Assembly: GCA_964503595.1 (NCBI GenBank)
Contig: CAZDAM010000079.1
Span: 1-16,172 of the forward strand
Length of the DNA stretch: 16,172 nt
From: CAZDAM01 sp964503595
Lineage (GTDB): Bacteria > Muiribacteriota > UBA6191
Direction: 5' to 3'
Part shown: positions 1 through 7,249 of the stretch, piece after piece
How the letters are laid out: the number at the start of each line of letters is the position of its first letter
How positions within the stretch are numbered: position 1 is the stretch's first letter
Program-made: the position numbers and the translations under genes
The notes under the pieces: model-generated
Databases searched by the model: none
What the model saw: the letters and a program-made list of their open reading frames with translations, nothing else
What the model was told of the DNA's origin: nothing

Positions 1-331
1 TTGGAAGCAGGGAGAGTTGCAGGTGAGATGCCTGTATTTCCAGTTTCTGGCTCAGGTCAATGAGTTCGTCGCTGGCCATTTCCCGAAGTTCGACATCCAG
101 GCTTTCATCTCGTAGGGCCAGTTCGGTTTCCCGGATGGTGGACTCAAGTTTGAGATAAGCTCCAAAAGCCTGGGCGATCGGGGCATGCTGCTTGATTTCA
201 CGGGCAACTTCCCGGTACCGGACAGGATCCATGACGACTTCCTGTCGCATGGAACGTTCAATGAGGGCCTGATGGTGCTGCCGCACATTTTCGGCTTTGC
301 GGCGAAGATTAGGGTTAAGGATGTCTTTCAT
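1..331 (-). CDS. prfA: Peptide chain release factor 1, N-terminal part (partial at window edge)
   Basis: Release factor 1 recognises UAA and UAG stop codons in the ribosomal A site and triggers peptide release in the cytoplasm. Only the first 110 codons are here; the gene runs off the left edge, so the stop-codon recognition motif and the GGQ motif cannot be seen. The visible part is the charged, helical N-terminal domain of RF1. It has the typical run RYREVAREI near residue 38, REMASDEL near residue 84, and a terminal LLP just before the conserved central domain would begin. The ATG at 331-329 shares a base with the TAA stop of the purine nucleoside phosphorylase gene (TAATG), which suggests translational coupling. 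RF2 is the main alternative, but the spacing of REMA..EL to LLP fits RF1 better. The call rests on family resemblance of this domain alone. Confidence 0.85.
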   Translation of the reverse strand, partial: MKDILNPNLRRKAENVRQHHQALIERSMRQEVVMDPVRYREVAREIKQHAPIAQAFGAYLKLESTIRETELALRDESLDVELREMASDELIDLSQKLEIQASHLQLSLLP

Positions 332-1146
332 TACCGGCTTAAGAACTCCCGGACCAGACGGACCATGCGAGGGGTCGCCTCATTAGCAGTCTTGACGACA
401 TTGTCATGATCTTCCTTGTGAATATCCTCACCGGTTGCCTTGTTGGTGATGCAGGAAATTCCGATAATATTAGGAATCTGGGCATGGCGGGCGGCAATGA
501 CTTCCGGAACGGTGGACATGCCGACTGCGTCGGCAAAACGTGAGAAGAGACGCAGTTCGGCTCTGGTTTCATAGCTTGGGCCGGTCACGGCCATGTAGAC
601 TCCTTTGTGGATTCTGGTTCCGTGCTCAAGAGCAAGTTTTTGCAGAGTCTTCAGGGATGCCTGGCTGTAAGGTTCGCTCATGTCAGGAAAGCGTGGTCCC
701 ATGGATTCATCGTTGGGTCCGATCAGAGGGTTCTGAAACATCATATTGATGTGATCTTCAATCAGCATGAGATCACCGACTTCATAATTACGGTTAAGGC
801 CACCAGCGGCATTGGTGACAATCAGATTTTTCACGCCAAGAGCTGCCATGAGTCTTACGGGAAGCGTGACATCTTCCAGAGAATAGCCTTCGTAATAGTG
901 GAAGCGCCCTTGGAATGCCAGTACCTTTCCTTTGCCAATCTGGCCTGCGATGATCCGGCTTTTATGGCCTTTGACGGAACTTACCGGAAAGCCGGGGATG
1001 TCTTCGTAAGAAATGATGATCTGGTTTTCAATTTCTTCGGCAAGAGAGCCCAGCCCGGATCCACAGATAATTCCAGTGTCGGCCTGAAATCGCAGGCGTT
1101 CAGAAACCAGTTTGCAGGCAGTTTCAATGCGACTCTTCAGATTCAT
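331..1146 (-). CDS. punA: Purine nucleoside phosphorylase (trimeric, 6-oxopurine type)
   Basis: Cleaves inosine and guanosine (and deoxy forms) with phosphate into free base and ribose-1-phosphate, in purine salvage in the cytoplasm. The 271 aa length is normal for trimeric PNP. The phosphate-binding motif GSGLG is at residues 29-33 and QGRFHYYEGY at 79-88 (R81, H83, Y85 match human R84, H86, Y88). NAAGG is at 112-116, GPSYETRAE at 189-197 with E193 matching human E201, GMSTVPEV at 209-216, and ITNK at 233-236 with N235 matching human N243. The Glu/Asn pair argues for 6-oxopurine specificity and against methylthioadenosine phosphorylase. The ATG at 1146 has a strong ribosome site (GGAGAGGAA) ending three bases before it. 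The start overlaps the fur stop as ATGA, and the gene's own TAA overlaps the prfA start. No key residue is missing. Confidence 0.95.
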   Translation of the reverse strand: MNLKSRIETACKLVSERLRFQADTGIICGSGLGSLAEEIENQIIISYEDIPGFPVSSVKGHKSRIIAGQIGKGKVLAFQGRFHYYEGYSLEDVTLPVRLMAALGVKNLIVTNAAGGLNRNYEVGDLMLIEDHINMMFQNPLIGPNDESMGPRFPDMSEPYSQASLKTLQKLALEHGTRIHKGVYMAVTGPSYETRAELRLFSRFADAVGMSTVPEVIAARHAQIPNIIGISCITNKATGEDIHKEDHDNVVKTANEATPRMVRLVREFLSR

Positions 1147-1631
1147 GTTCCTCTCCGGTTTTCCATCTTTTTACGATGTTTACAGTTTTTTGGGGTGCGG
1201 CACCGTCCATAGATTTCCAGACGATGATCATCCAGTTCGAAGCCGTTGTCCTGGGCAATCTCTTCCTGGAGTTTTTCAATTGCCTCGCACTCAAACTCAA
1301 GAATGACGCCACACTGAACGCAGATCAGGTGATCGTGGTGCTCCCGATTGAAGTCGCTTTCATAGCGAAGCGTCCCGTCTCCGAAATTGTGCTCTTTGGC
1401 AATCTGGCATTCTTTCAACAGTTTGAGGGTTCTGTAAACAGTGGAGTAGCCGATCTTGGGTTGGTGGCTGCGAACGCGGTGGAAGAGTTCTTCGGCATTG
1501 ATATGTCCCTTGCAGCCAAGAAAGTGGCTGAGAATATCCATGCGTTGAGAGGTCAGTTTCAGATCGTTTTGGCGAAGATAATCTTCAAATATCTGACAGG
1601 CCTCGCGCAGTTCTTTGCTGTCATTGTTCAT
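1143..1631 (-). CDS. fur: Fur family metal-dependent transcriptional regulator (Fur rather than PerR or Zur)
   Basis: A homodimeric repressor that binds DNA when loaded with metal, usually Fe(II), to control iron uptake and redox genes. With the ATG at 1631 the product is 162 aa. The winged helix covers about residues 24-80 (KLTSQR at 25-30, recognition helix around STVYRTL at 63-69). The metal-binding part has E91 in RYES, HHDHLIC at 98-104, and Cys pairs C104/C107 and C144/C150 for structural zinc. At the positions where PerR carries Asp ligands this protein has Glu (E91 and E112), which favours Fur. A longer GTG start at 1679 is open, but it adds 16 residues without family resemblance, so I prefer ATG; neither start has a clear ribosome site. 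The gene opens a unit with punA and prfA. The Fur/PerR-type box at 1754-1768 suggests autoregulation (inference). Confidence 0.9.
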   Translation of the reverse strand: MNNDSKELREACQIFEDYLRQNDLKLTSQRMDILSHFLGCKGHINAEELFHRVRSHQPKIGYSTVYRTLKLLKECQIAKEHNFGDGTLRYESDFNREHHDHLICVQCGVILEFECEAIEKLQEEIAQDNGFELDDHRLEIYGRCRTPKNCKHRKKMENRRGT

Positions 1632-1730
1632 GGGGCGGAATGTTAGCACAGCTTTGGGGTCCACAACAGCAGGATACACCGTAGAATATAAGGAGAAAAT
1701 GGGCGGCAGCTTTGGGTATGCACAGCTTTA

Positions 1731-1759
1731 AATAGACAAAAACGGGTCCGGTTTGATAA
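1731..1759 (-). promoter_or_regulatory. Weak candidate promoter for fur-punA-prfA
   Basis: On the minus strand TTATCA (1759-1754) is followed after 17 bases by TCTATT (1736-1731), each matching four of six sigma70 consensus positions. Transcription would start near 1724, leaving a leader of about 90 bases before the fur ATG. The -35 lies inside the Fur-type box. Another -10-like TATATT lies at 1690-1685 but has no matching -35. This is a weak pattern match only. Confidence 0.3.
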
Positions 1760-1760
1760 T
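1733..1760 (+). promoter_or_regulatory. Candidate sigma70-type promoter for the peptidase-skp-lpx operon
   Basis: TAGACA (1733-1738, five of six to TTGACA) is followed after 16 bases by GATAAT (1755-1760, five of six to TATAAT). Transcription would begin near 1767, about 70 bases before the ATG at 1837. It is the only good promoter pattern ahead of the rightward operon. Its -10 sits inside the inverted repeat at 1754-1768, so a bound Fur-family protein would block it. Confidence 0.5.
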
Positions 1761-1768
1761 AATTGTAA
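1754..1768. promoter_or_regulatory. Fur/PerR-type operator (7-1-7 inverted repeat)
   Basis: The 15-mer TGATAATAATTGTAA is a 7-1-7 box. Its left half TGATAAT is a perfect match to the core Fur half-site. Against the PerR consensus TTATAATNATTATAA it matches 12 of 14 arm positions, with the two differences (G in each arm) placed symmetrically. It lies in the intergenic region between the divergent fur and peptidase genes and overlaps promoter elements on both sides. Repression of the rightward operon and autoregulation of fur are inferred from position. Confidence 0.5.
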
Positions 1769-1836
1769 ACTTCGCGCTTTGAGCCACCGATGATGCGGGT
1801 GTGGATTCGGTACTGTTTGAAAAAGCGCGGCAATTC

Positions 1837-2955
1837 ATGCGCAACAGAACTTGGATGTGGATCTCCTGTCTGGCAATTACAGCCGTGTTACAGGGCATAG
1901 CGATTTCAAAGGACCAGCAGGTTCCTGCCGCACATCACCCTTCCCTGAGTATCAGCTCAGCTTTTGAACTGGAAACCGAGCTTCTTCTGGAGTCGGAGCG
2001 TCTGTTTGAACTTAGCATGGTCGCTGCAGTCACCCCGGAACGCCAGTCCTACGAAAAGTCAGACCTTCTTCCTGAACTGAGCGAGGACTTTTCCTGGGAT
2101 AGCCATCCGGATGAGGCGATGGAGCAGGAACTTGAAGAGGTTCTGAAGGCCACTGCCCCAACGGAATCCTCTACGGATACGGAACTTGAGACGAGTACAG
2201 CCGAGGTTCAGCCCCCCGTAGAAGCCGTATATGCCTGGCATACCGTCAAAACCGGAGAAACTCTTTCCAGTATTGCCAAGCTCTACAACATCACGGTTTC
2301 AACTCTGGTGCTTTATAACGGGTTGTCCAATCCGAATGTGATTCGTCCAGGCTTTCGGCTCCAGTTGAATTTTGAGCCGGAGTTCGAGCATACGGTTCAT
2401 GCCGGTGAAAGCCTGTGGTCGATTGCTCAGAGCTATGGCCTGAGCCTTGAGGATATTCAGGCTCAGAATCCGGGAATTGATTCTTCGATCCGGGTGGGTC
2501 AGAAGATTCATATCCGTATTACGGATCTGTCTGAGGAAAATATGCAGAAGGTTCTGATAGCGCGCAATCTTAGCGGGCGCTTCATGTGGCCGGCCAGAGG
2601 AAGGGTTTCGGATCAGTTTGGCTGGAGAGTTCATCCGATTACCAGACGCAAGAATTTTCACAAAGGGCTTGATATTGCCGCTCCAACCGGAACTGAAATC
2701 AAGGCAGCCCGAAGTGGCCGTGTCGTGTTCGCTGGTGCTCTTAAGGGTTATGGCAATATTGTGATTCTCGATCATGGTGGAGGGCTGAAGTCCCGGTATG
2801 CGCACTGCTCAAAGCTCCATGTGAAACGTGGGGAGCACGTACGCCAGGGACAGAGGATTGCTGACATCGGGGCCACAGGAATGGCGACCGGACCCCATCT
2901 TCACTTTGAAATTCGTCGACAGGGCGATCCCCTGAACCCCAAAGATTTTTTGTAA
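1837..2955 (+). CDS. Secreted murein endopeptidase: two LysM domains plus M23 (LytM) peptidase domain
   Basis: A periplasmic or envelope zinc endopeptidase expected to cut peptidoglycan cross-links. From ATG 1837 (372 aa) an N-terminal signal sequence (RNR, then a hydrophobic stretch to about residue 24) leads into a Glu-rich linker. LysM domains follow at about residues 132-177 and 183-227 (TVKTGETLSSIAKLYN and TVHAGESLWSIAQSYG), then the M23 domain from about 255 to the end. The zinc-site residues are present: H275 and D279 in HKGLD, and HLH at 354-356. It is therefore predicted to be active, unlike the degenerate EnvC/NlpD activators. A GTG start at 1801 is open but adds residues ahead of the signal peptide; neither start has a clear ribosome site. 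It heads the operon, 19 bases before skp. Its exact physiological role cannot be read from sequence. Confidence 0.88.
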   Translation: MRNRTWMWISCLAITAVLQGIAISKDQQVPAAHHPSLSISSAFELETELLLESERLFELSMVAAVTPERQSYEKSDLLPELSEDFSWDSHPDEAMEQELEEVLKATAPTESSTDTELETSTAEVQPPVEAVYAWHTVKTGETLSSIAKLYNITVSTLVLYNGLSNPNVIRPGFRLQLNFEPEFEHTVHAGESLWSIAQSYGLSLEDIQAQNPGIDSSIRVGQKIHIRITDLSEENMQKVLIARNLSGRFMWPARGRVSDQFGWRVHPITRRKNFHKGLDIAAPTGTEIKAARSGRVVFAGALKGYGNIVILDHGGGLKSRYAHCSKLHVKRGEHVRQGQRIADIGATGMATGPHLHFEIRRQGDPLNPKDFL

Positions 2956-2974
2956 ACCGGAAGGATGAATGCTT

Positions 2975-3478
2975 ATGCAACGCTTGATGAAACTGGTTTT
3001 GATGAGTTCTCTGCTCGCTACTGGCCTTGAAGCTGCCGCGATGAACCTCGGGGTCGTGGATATGGGCAAGGTGCTGTTTTTCTATGATGAGGTTAAAATT
3101 CTAAGGATTGAGCTTTCCAATCGCGAAGGCCGCTATCAGGCGGATCTGGATCAGGAAGAAACCGAAATCAAGCAGCTGGCCCAGAAGCTCCAGGACCCCA
3201 AGTTGCCTGAAGGGGAAAAGCAGGAACTGGAAAAAGACTATTCCCGTCGGATGTTCAATCTTCAGCGAAAATTTGAGGATTACCGCAAGGAGTTGGACGA
3301 ACAGAAAGAAGAAGAGCTTGAGAAAATCCGCCAGACTGTCATGAGGGAAATCGAGAGGATGGCCCGAGCCAAGGGCCTTGATTACGTCATGGACAAGAAG
3401 CAGGTCTACTTTGGTGATTCTCAGGACTTTACGGATGAGCTGATCGAGAAACTCAACCGCTCCAAAAGCCAGCGCTAG
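2975..3478 (+). CDS. skp: OmpH/Skp family periplasmic chaperone
   Basis: Skp-type proteins are trimeric periplasmic chaperones that hold unfolded outer membrane proteins on their way to the BAM complex. The product has a signal peptide ending near LEAAA, the typical first strand (NLGVVDMGKVLF), and a long, highly charged helical segment rich in Glu, Lys and Gln. It ends in the family's C-terminal strand region (AKGLDYVMDKKQVYF, then a short helix). Length (about 167 aa) is normal. The ribosome site GGAAGGA (2959-2965) is nine bases from the ATG at 2975 and only three from the in-frame ATG at 2969, so I prefer 2975. It sits ten bases before lpxD, the usual skp-lpxD arrangement. bamA, often found just upstream in Proteobacteria, is absent and the M23 peptidase takes that place. 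Confidence 0.88.
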   Translation: MQRLMKLVLMSSLLATGLEAAAMNLGVVDMGKVLFFYDEVKILRIELSNREGRYQADLDQEETEIKQLAQKLQDPKLPEGEKQELEKDYSRRMFNLQRKFEDYRKELDEQKEEELEKIRQTVMREIERMARAKGLDYVMDKKQVYFGDSQDFTDELIEKLNRSKSQR

Positions 3479-3488
3479 GTGTTAAGGC

Positions 3489-4514
3489 ATGAAAGCCCTT
3501 ACTGCATCCGAAGCGGCTTCCTTTGCCAATGCCCGTCTGATTGGAAACGGGGATGCTCTGATTCAGGGTGTTGCCGAGATCGAAGAGGCTGGAATGAGGG
3601 ATCTGGCATATGCTGTCAGCGCCAAATACGTTGAAAAGCTGAAGAATTCCGCGGCTGAGGTCGTTTTGGTTCCTCCCGGTGACTGGGAATTTGAGGGAAA
3701 AACCCTTTTGGTTGCGGAAAAACCCTATTTTGCTCTGGCCCGTATTCTCGAGGCCATGGATGATCGGGTTCTGAGTCAGAGAGGGATTTCTCCAGAGGCT
3801 CATATTCATCCCGATGCTTCGGTTGCTTCGGATGCCGTCGTTTATCCTGGTGTTTTTGTGGATGCCGGAGCCGTGATCGGAAGTGGCGTGATTCTTCATG
3901 CCAATGTGACAGTTTTAAGTGGCTCCGGTATCGGAGAGCAGTCAGTGCTCTATCCCGGAGCTGTGGTGCGCGAGGGCTGCCAGGTCGGGAAACGCTGTGT
4001 TTTGCAGCCCAACTGCGTCATTGGAAGCGATGGCTTCGGATTTGTGGAGGTGGCTGGCAGCCATTTCAAGATCCCTCAGATTGGCCGGGTCATTTTAGAG
4101 GATGATGTGGAAATTGGGGCGAATACGACCGTTGATCGCGGAACTTTCAGGGATACTGTCATTGGAATGGGCTCCAAGTTGGACAACCTGGTACAGATTG
4201 GTCATAATGTCTTAACTGGAAAAGCTTGCCTTTTCGCAGCTCAGTCTGGTATTTCGGGATCAACCAAACTTGGAGACCATGTCACTTTTGCAGGACAGAG
4301 CGGCTCGGTGGGACATATTAAAATCGGTTCCAGAACTGTTGTTATGGCCCGTGGTGTTGCGACCAAGGATTTGCCTGGAGGCCAGTTTATCTCCGGTTTC
4401 CCTGGGCGGGACCACAGTCGGGATATCCGCGAACAGGCTGCCCTGAAGAGAGTGCCTGAACTGCGTAAAAAATTGATCAGGGTGATGCGGTTTCTTGGAT
4501 TAGAAACGGGATGA
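3489..4514 (+). CDS. lpxD: UDP-3-O-(3-hydroxyacyl)glucosamine N-acyltransferase
   Basis: Third step of lipid A synthesis: transfers a 3-hydroxyacyl chain from ACP to the 2-amino group of UDP-3-O-acylglucosamine, at the cytoplasmic side. The protein is 341 aa, the same length as E. coli LpxD. Residues 1-100 form the N-terminal uridine-binding domain. From about 105 a left-handed beta-helix of hexapeptide repeats follows (for example IHPDAS, VYPGVFVDAGAVIG, CVIGSDGFGF). H239 in QIGHNV aligns with the catalytic His239 of E. coli. A helical C-terminal tail ends the protein. The gene begins ten bases after skp with a TAAGG ribosome site and ends one base before the lpxC-fabZ start, suggesting coupled translation. 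Nothing looks truncated. Confidence 0.95.
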   Translation: MKALTASEAASFANARLIGNGDALIQGVAEIEEAGMRDLAYAVSAKYVEKLKNSAAEVVLVPPGDWEFEGKTLLVAEKPYFALARILEAMDDRVLSQRGISPEAHIHPDASVASDAVVYPGVFVDAGAVIGSGVILHANVTVLSGSGIGEQSVLYPGAVVREGCQVGKRCVLQPNCVIGSDGFGFVEVAGSHFKIPQIGRVILEDDVEIGANTTVDRGTFRDTVIGMGSKLDNLVQIGHNVLTGKACLFAAQSGISGSTKLGDHVTFAGQSGSVGHIKIGSRTVVMARGVATKDLPGGQFISGFPGRDHSRDIREQAALKRVPELRKKLIRVMRFLGLETG

Positions 4515-4515
4515 A

Positions 4516-5799
4516 ATGCAAAAACAGAAGACCCTGGCCGGATCGGTAGTCTTTGATGATATAGGTCTGCATCTGGGAAATAAGGTTCGTATGAGTGTCC
4601 ATCCGGCCGGACCCGGAGAAGGGGTCACCTTCGAACTCAGCCACCATAAAAATCATAAACTCAGAGTGTCTCTGGAAAACGTCAAGGGTGTTGGCCGGGG
4701 AACCAATTTAAGCGACGGCAGCCGGACGGTTCATACCATTGAACACTTCATGGCTGCCGTTGGTGCTTTGGGGCTTTCCAATCTCAGGATCGAGATTGAT
4801 GCGGATGAACCCCCTATTCTGGATGGAAGTGCGGCGCCCTTTGTGGAAAAACTCCAGTCCGCTGGTCTTTCTGAACAGGACTTCTCACGCCCGATTTTCC
4901 GAGTGGTGCGCCCCTGTATCTTTGAAGACGCAAACGGCATTTTAATGGCTTATCCATCCGACGGGTTCTCCATCAGCTATACACTGGATTATCCCGATAC
5001 TTTCATTGGAGTGGCTCACCTTGATGTGGATTTTCACTCCGTGGAGGCAGATGAAAGACTGACCAATGCGAGAACTTTCTGTCTTTTGAATGAGGTAGAG
5101 GTGCTCAAGGCCAGAGGTCAGGCTTTGGGAGGCAGTCTTGAAAATGCCATTGTGGTAGATGGACAAAAATGCCTCAATGAGGGCGGACTTCGGTTTGAGA
5201 ATGAATTCGCCTGGCATAAGGTGCTGGATTTTTTTGGGGATACAAGTATCCTCGGAGGCAGCATTCTTGGTCGTTTCGTCGGGATTCGTTCCGGACATCG
5301 CCATAACATAGGACTGTTAAAGAAAATGATGGAAGAGAAAGCCATGATCCAGGACAACCCCTGGGTAAGTAAAAAAGTGCTGGAACTTGAGGATATCAAG
5401 CGGGTTATTCCTCACCGTTACCCTTTCCTGCTGGTGGATCGAATCACTGGCCTGAAGGTGGGGGAATCAGCTGTTGGCATCAAGAATGTGACGGGTAATG
5501 AGGAGTTTTTCAACGGTCATTTCCCGGATACTCCAGTCATGCCCGGAGTTCTGATTGTTGAGGCCCTTGCCCAGGTTGCCGGTGTCTGCCTTCTTTCCAT
5601 GACCAATAATCAGGGCAAAACCCCTTTCTTCATGGGACTGGATCAGGTCAAATTCCGCAAGCCGGTTTTTCCTGGGGATCAGCTTGAGCTTTCGATTCAG
5701 GTGCTGAAACTTCGCGGAAATACCGGAAAAGTGGAAGCAAGAGCCAGCGTTGATGGTCAGATCCATGTCGAGGGCATTCTGAGCTTTTTTATCAAGTAG
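4516..5799 (+). CDS. lpxC/fabZ: Bifunctional LpxC-FabZ fusion: UDP-3-O-acyl-GlcNAc deacetylase and 3-hydroxyacyl-ACP dehydratase
   Basis: The LpxC half (about residues 1-280) performs the committed step of lipid A synthesis, zinc-dependent deacetylation of UDP-3-O-acyl-GlcNAc. The FabZ half (about 288-427) dehydrates 3-hydroxyacyl-ACP in fatty acid elongation. LpxC residues visible: E76 and H77 in HTIEHF, H234 and D238 in HKVLD, and H261 in SGHRHN; DGSA and RTF motifs are also present. FabZ shows IPHRYPFLLVDR, then H335 and E349 in HFPDTPVMPG...EALAQ, the catalytic pair at its usual spacing of 14. Both active sites look intact, so this is a working fusion, not a decayed one. The same fusion is known in Bacteroidota and related phyla. 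Both enzymes compete for or act on 3-hydroxyacyl groups, so fusion may help balance phospholipid and lipid A supply (inference). lpxA follows after 15 bases. Confidence 0.96.
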   Translation: MQKQKTLAGSVVFDDIGLHLGNKVRMSVHPAGPGEGVTFELSHHKNHKLRVSLENVKGVGRGTNLSDGSRTVHTIEHFMAAVGALGLSNLRIEIDADEPPILDGSAAPFVEKLQSAGLSEQDFSRPIFRVVRPCIFEDANGILMAYPSDGFSISYTLDYPDTFIGVAHLDVDFHSVEADERLTNARTFCLLNEVEVLKARGQALGGSLENAIVVDGQKCLNEGGLRFENEFAWHKVLDFFGDTSILGGSILGRFVGIRSGHRHNIGLLKKMMEEKAMIQDNPWVSKKVLELEDIKRVIPHRYPFLLVDRITGLKVGESAVGIKNVTGNEEFFNGHFPDTPVMPGVLIVEALAQVAGVCLLSMTNNQGKTPFFMGLDQVKFRKPVFPGDQLELSIQVLKLRGNTGKVEARASVDGQIHVEGILSFFIK

Positions 5800-5814
5800 G
5801 AAGGGGGTTGAATC

Positions 5815-6591
5815 ATGGCCAATATTCATCCGACAGCCCAGATCGGTGAGGGCGTTGAACTTGCTGATGATGTGGTGGTAGGACCGTTTTCCACAATCGA
5901 AAACAATGTCAAGGTTGGTGCTGGGACAGTCATCGGCAGCCATGTTCTGATTGGTCAGAACACAACCATTGGAGAGGATAACCAGATCTTTCAGGGGGCC
6001 ATCGTGGGTTCCTTGACCCAGGATCTGAAATATGATGGTGGCGAGACTTGGCTTGATATCGGAAATCACAACATCATCCGTGAATATGTAACGATCAACC
6101 GGGGCACAGCGGATGGCTCCAGAACTGTAGTTGGTAATCACAACGCTTTTCTGGCCTATACCCATATTGCTCATGACTGTATTGTTGGCAATCATGTGGT
6201 GATGTCCAACCTCAGTACTCTTGCCGGTCACGTTGAAGTTCAGGATGGGGCTGTCATTGGCGGATATGTCGGAATTCACCAGTTCTGCAAGATTGGCGCA
6301 ATCGCCATGATTGGCGGAATGAGTAAGGTGACCAAGGATGTTCCTCCTTTCATGAAGGTTCAGGGGAATCCGGCCAAGGTCTTTGGCCTGAATTCCGTTG
6401 GACTGGAACGAAATGGGATCAGCCGTGAAGACCGCAGGATTCTGCGCCAGGCCTACGATCTGCTTTATCGCTCCGGCTATAACGTTTCTCAGGCTGTTGA
6501 TGAGATTGGCTGCGATCTCGAGCCAATCGGGCCCTTGAAACAGTTTCTGGAATTTCTGCAATTGAGTGAACGGGGCATTGTCAAAGCTTAA
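5815..6591 (+). CDS. lpxA: UDP-N-acetylglucosamine 3-O-acyltransferase
   Basis: First step of lipid A synthesis: moves a 3-hydroxyacyl chain from ACP to the 3-OH of UDP-GlcNAc. The 258 aa protein is close to E. coli's 262. An N-terminal left-handed beta-helix of hexapeptides (starting IHPTAQIGEGVELADD) is followed by a helical C-terminal domain (from about residue 190). Catalytic H120 in IAHDCIVGN aligns with E. coli His125, and H155 in IHQFC with His160. G168 lies where E. coli has Gly173, the acyl-length ruler residue, which predicts use of a long (about C14) 3-hydroxyacyl chain; this is inference by alignment in the head. A good ribosome site (GGAAGGGGG) precedes ATG 5815. The 3' end overlaps the comF-like gene by 26 bases. 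lpxB is not found downstream here. Confidence 0.95.
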   Translation: MANIHPTAQIGEGVELADDVVVGPFSTIENNVKVGAGTVIGSHVLIGQNTTIGEDNQIFQGAIVGSLTQDLKYDGGETWLDIGNHNIIREYVTINRGTADGSRTVVGNHNAFLAYTHIAHDCIVGNHVVMSNLSTLAGHVEVQDGAVIGGYVGIHQFCKIGAIAMIGGMSKVTKDVPPFMKVQGNPAKVFGLNSVGLERNGISREDRRILRQAYDLLYRSGYNVSQAVDEIGCDLEPIGPLKQFLEFLQLSERGIVKA

Positions 6592-7234
6592 GGATTTCGT
6601 TCAGGCACTGCTTTATCCAAAGCGCTGTCTCCTGTGTGGGAAGATTCAGGAGTCGGCGCTTTGTGTTTCCTGCCAGACAGAGATCAGAAGTGAGGTTTCC
6701 TGTCTTCGCTGTGGAGGAGAACTTCGGGATGCGCAGTGTCTTCCCTGTGGTCGTGAACTGGGAGGGGGTGGACTTCTTGTGCTGAGTTCCTATGAAAGAT
6801 TAAGCCCCCTGATTCAGAAACTGAAGAGGGGACGGGATCAGGAGTGGGACTGGTCCGGGCTTCTGTTTCCACCCCAATCCCTGGACTTATCGGATGAAAT
6901 TGTCCTGGTTCCGTCGACGGCCAGAAAAAGCTGGATGGAAGCCTGTCTTCCGGTAAAATCAGGGCTTCAGGGAAGGCTTTCTTCACCTTTGGCCCGACAT
7001 CCGCAGAAATTGTCACAGAAACAGCTTCAAGGAAAACAAAGGGCTTTCAATGCTGTGAATCTCTTTTACCCTGACGACGATTCAGCCACTGTGCCGGGAA
7101 AAGTTCATCTGGTGGATGATGTTCTGAGTACGGGCCAGAGTCTTGGAGCTTGCGCTGGGATATTGCGCGACTTAGGATATGAAGTGGCATCTATTCGGGT
7201 GCTAAGCTTTCGAACTAGGAAGGCCGGGCTTTAA
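6566..7234 (+). CDS. comF: ComF family protein (zinc finger plus phosphoribosyltransferase-type domain)
   Basis: ComF/ComFC proteins are cytoplasmic proteins linked to natural transformation and to handling of imported single-stranded DNA. The biochemical reaction is not settled. The N-terminus carries four CxxC pairs (C21/C24, C33/C36, C46/C49, C58/C61), a zinc-binding ribbon. The type I phosphoribosyltransferase domain ends with a clear PRPP loop, VHLVDDVLSTGQSL, at residues 180-193. Length 222 aa fits the family. The GTG at 6566 is the longest start and overlaps lpxA by 26 bases; a TTG at 6578 is possible, and no in-frame ATG lies before the zinc finger. No clear ribosome site is visible, so translation probably depends on lpxA. 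In Bacillus comFC lies directly before yvyF and flgM, as here. Whether this organism is transformable cannot be told. Confidence 0.85.
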   Translation: MNGALSKLKDFVQALLYPKRCLLCGKIQESALCVSCQTEIRSEVSCLRCGGELRDAQCLPCGRELGGGGLLVLSSYERLSPLIQKLKRGRDQEWDWSGLLFPPQSLDLSDEIVLVPSTARKSWMEACLPVKSGLQGRLSSPLARHPQKLSQKQLQGKQRAFNAVNLFYPDDDSATVPGKVHLVDDVLSTGQSLGACAGILRDLGYEVASIRVLSFRTRKAGL

Positions 7235-7249
7235 GCCGGAGGAAAAACT

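Noticed and set aside
607..1212. 201-codon open frame on the plus strand across punA
   Set aside because: Antisense to a clearly recognised purine nucleoside phosphorylase and with no recognisable motif.
1143..1631. PerR identity for the Fur-family regulator, suggested by the PerR-like box
   Set aside because: Glu stands at both positions where PerR has its Asp metal ligands, so Fur is the better reading.
5467..6561. Long open frame on the minus strand opposite lpxC-fabZ and lpxA (364 codons)
   Set aside because: It lies antisense to two well-supported genes, resembles no family, and arises from codon bias of the genes on the other strand. The same holds for the minus-strand frames at 10748-11653 and 12461-13267.
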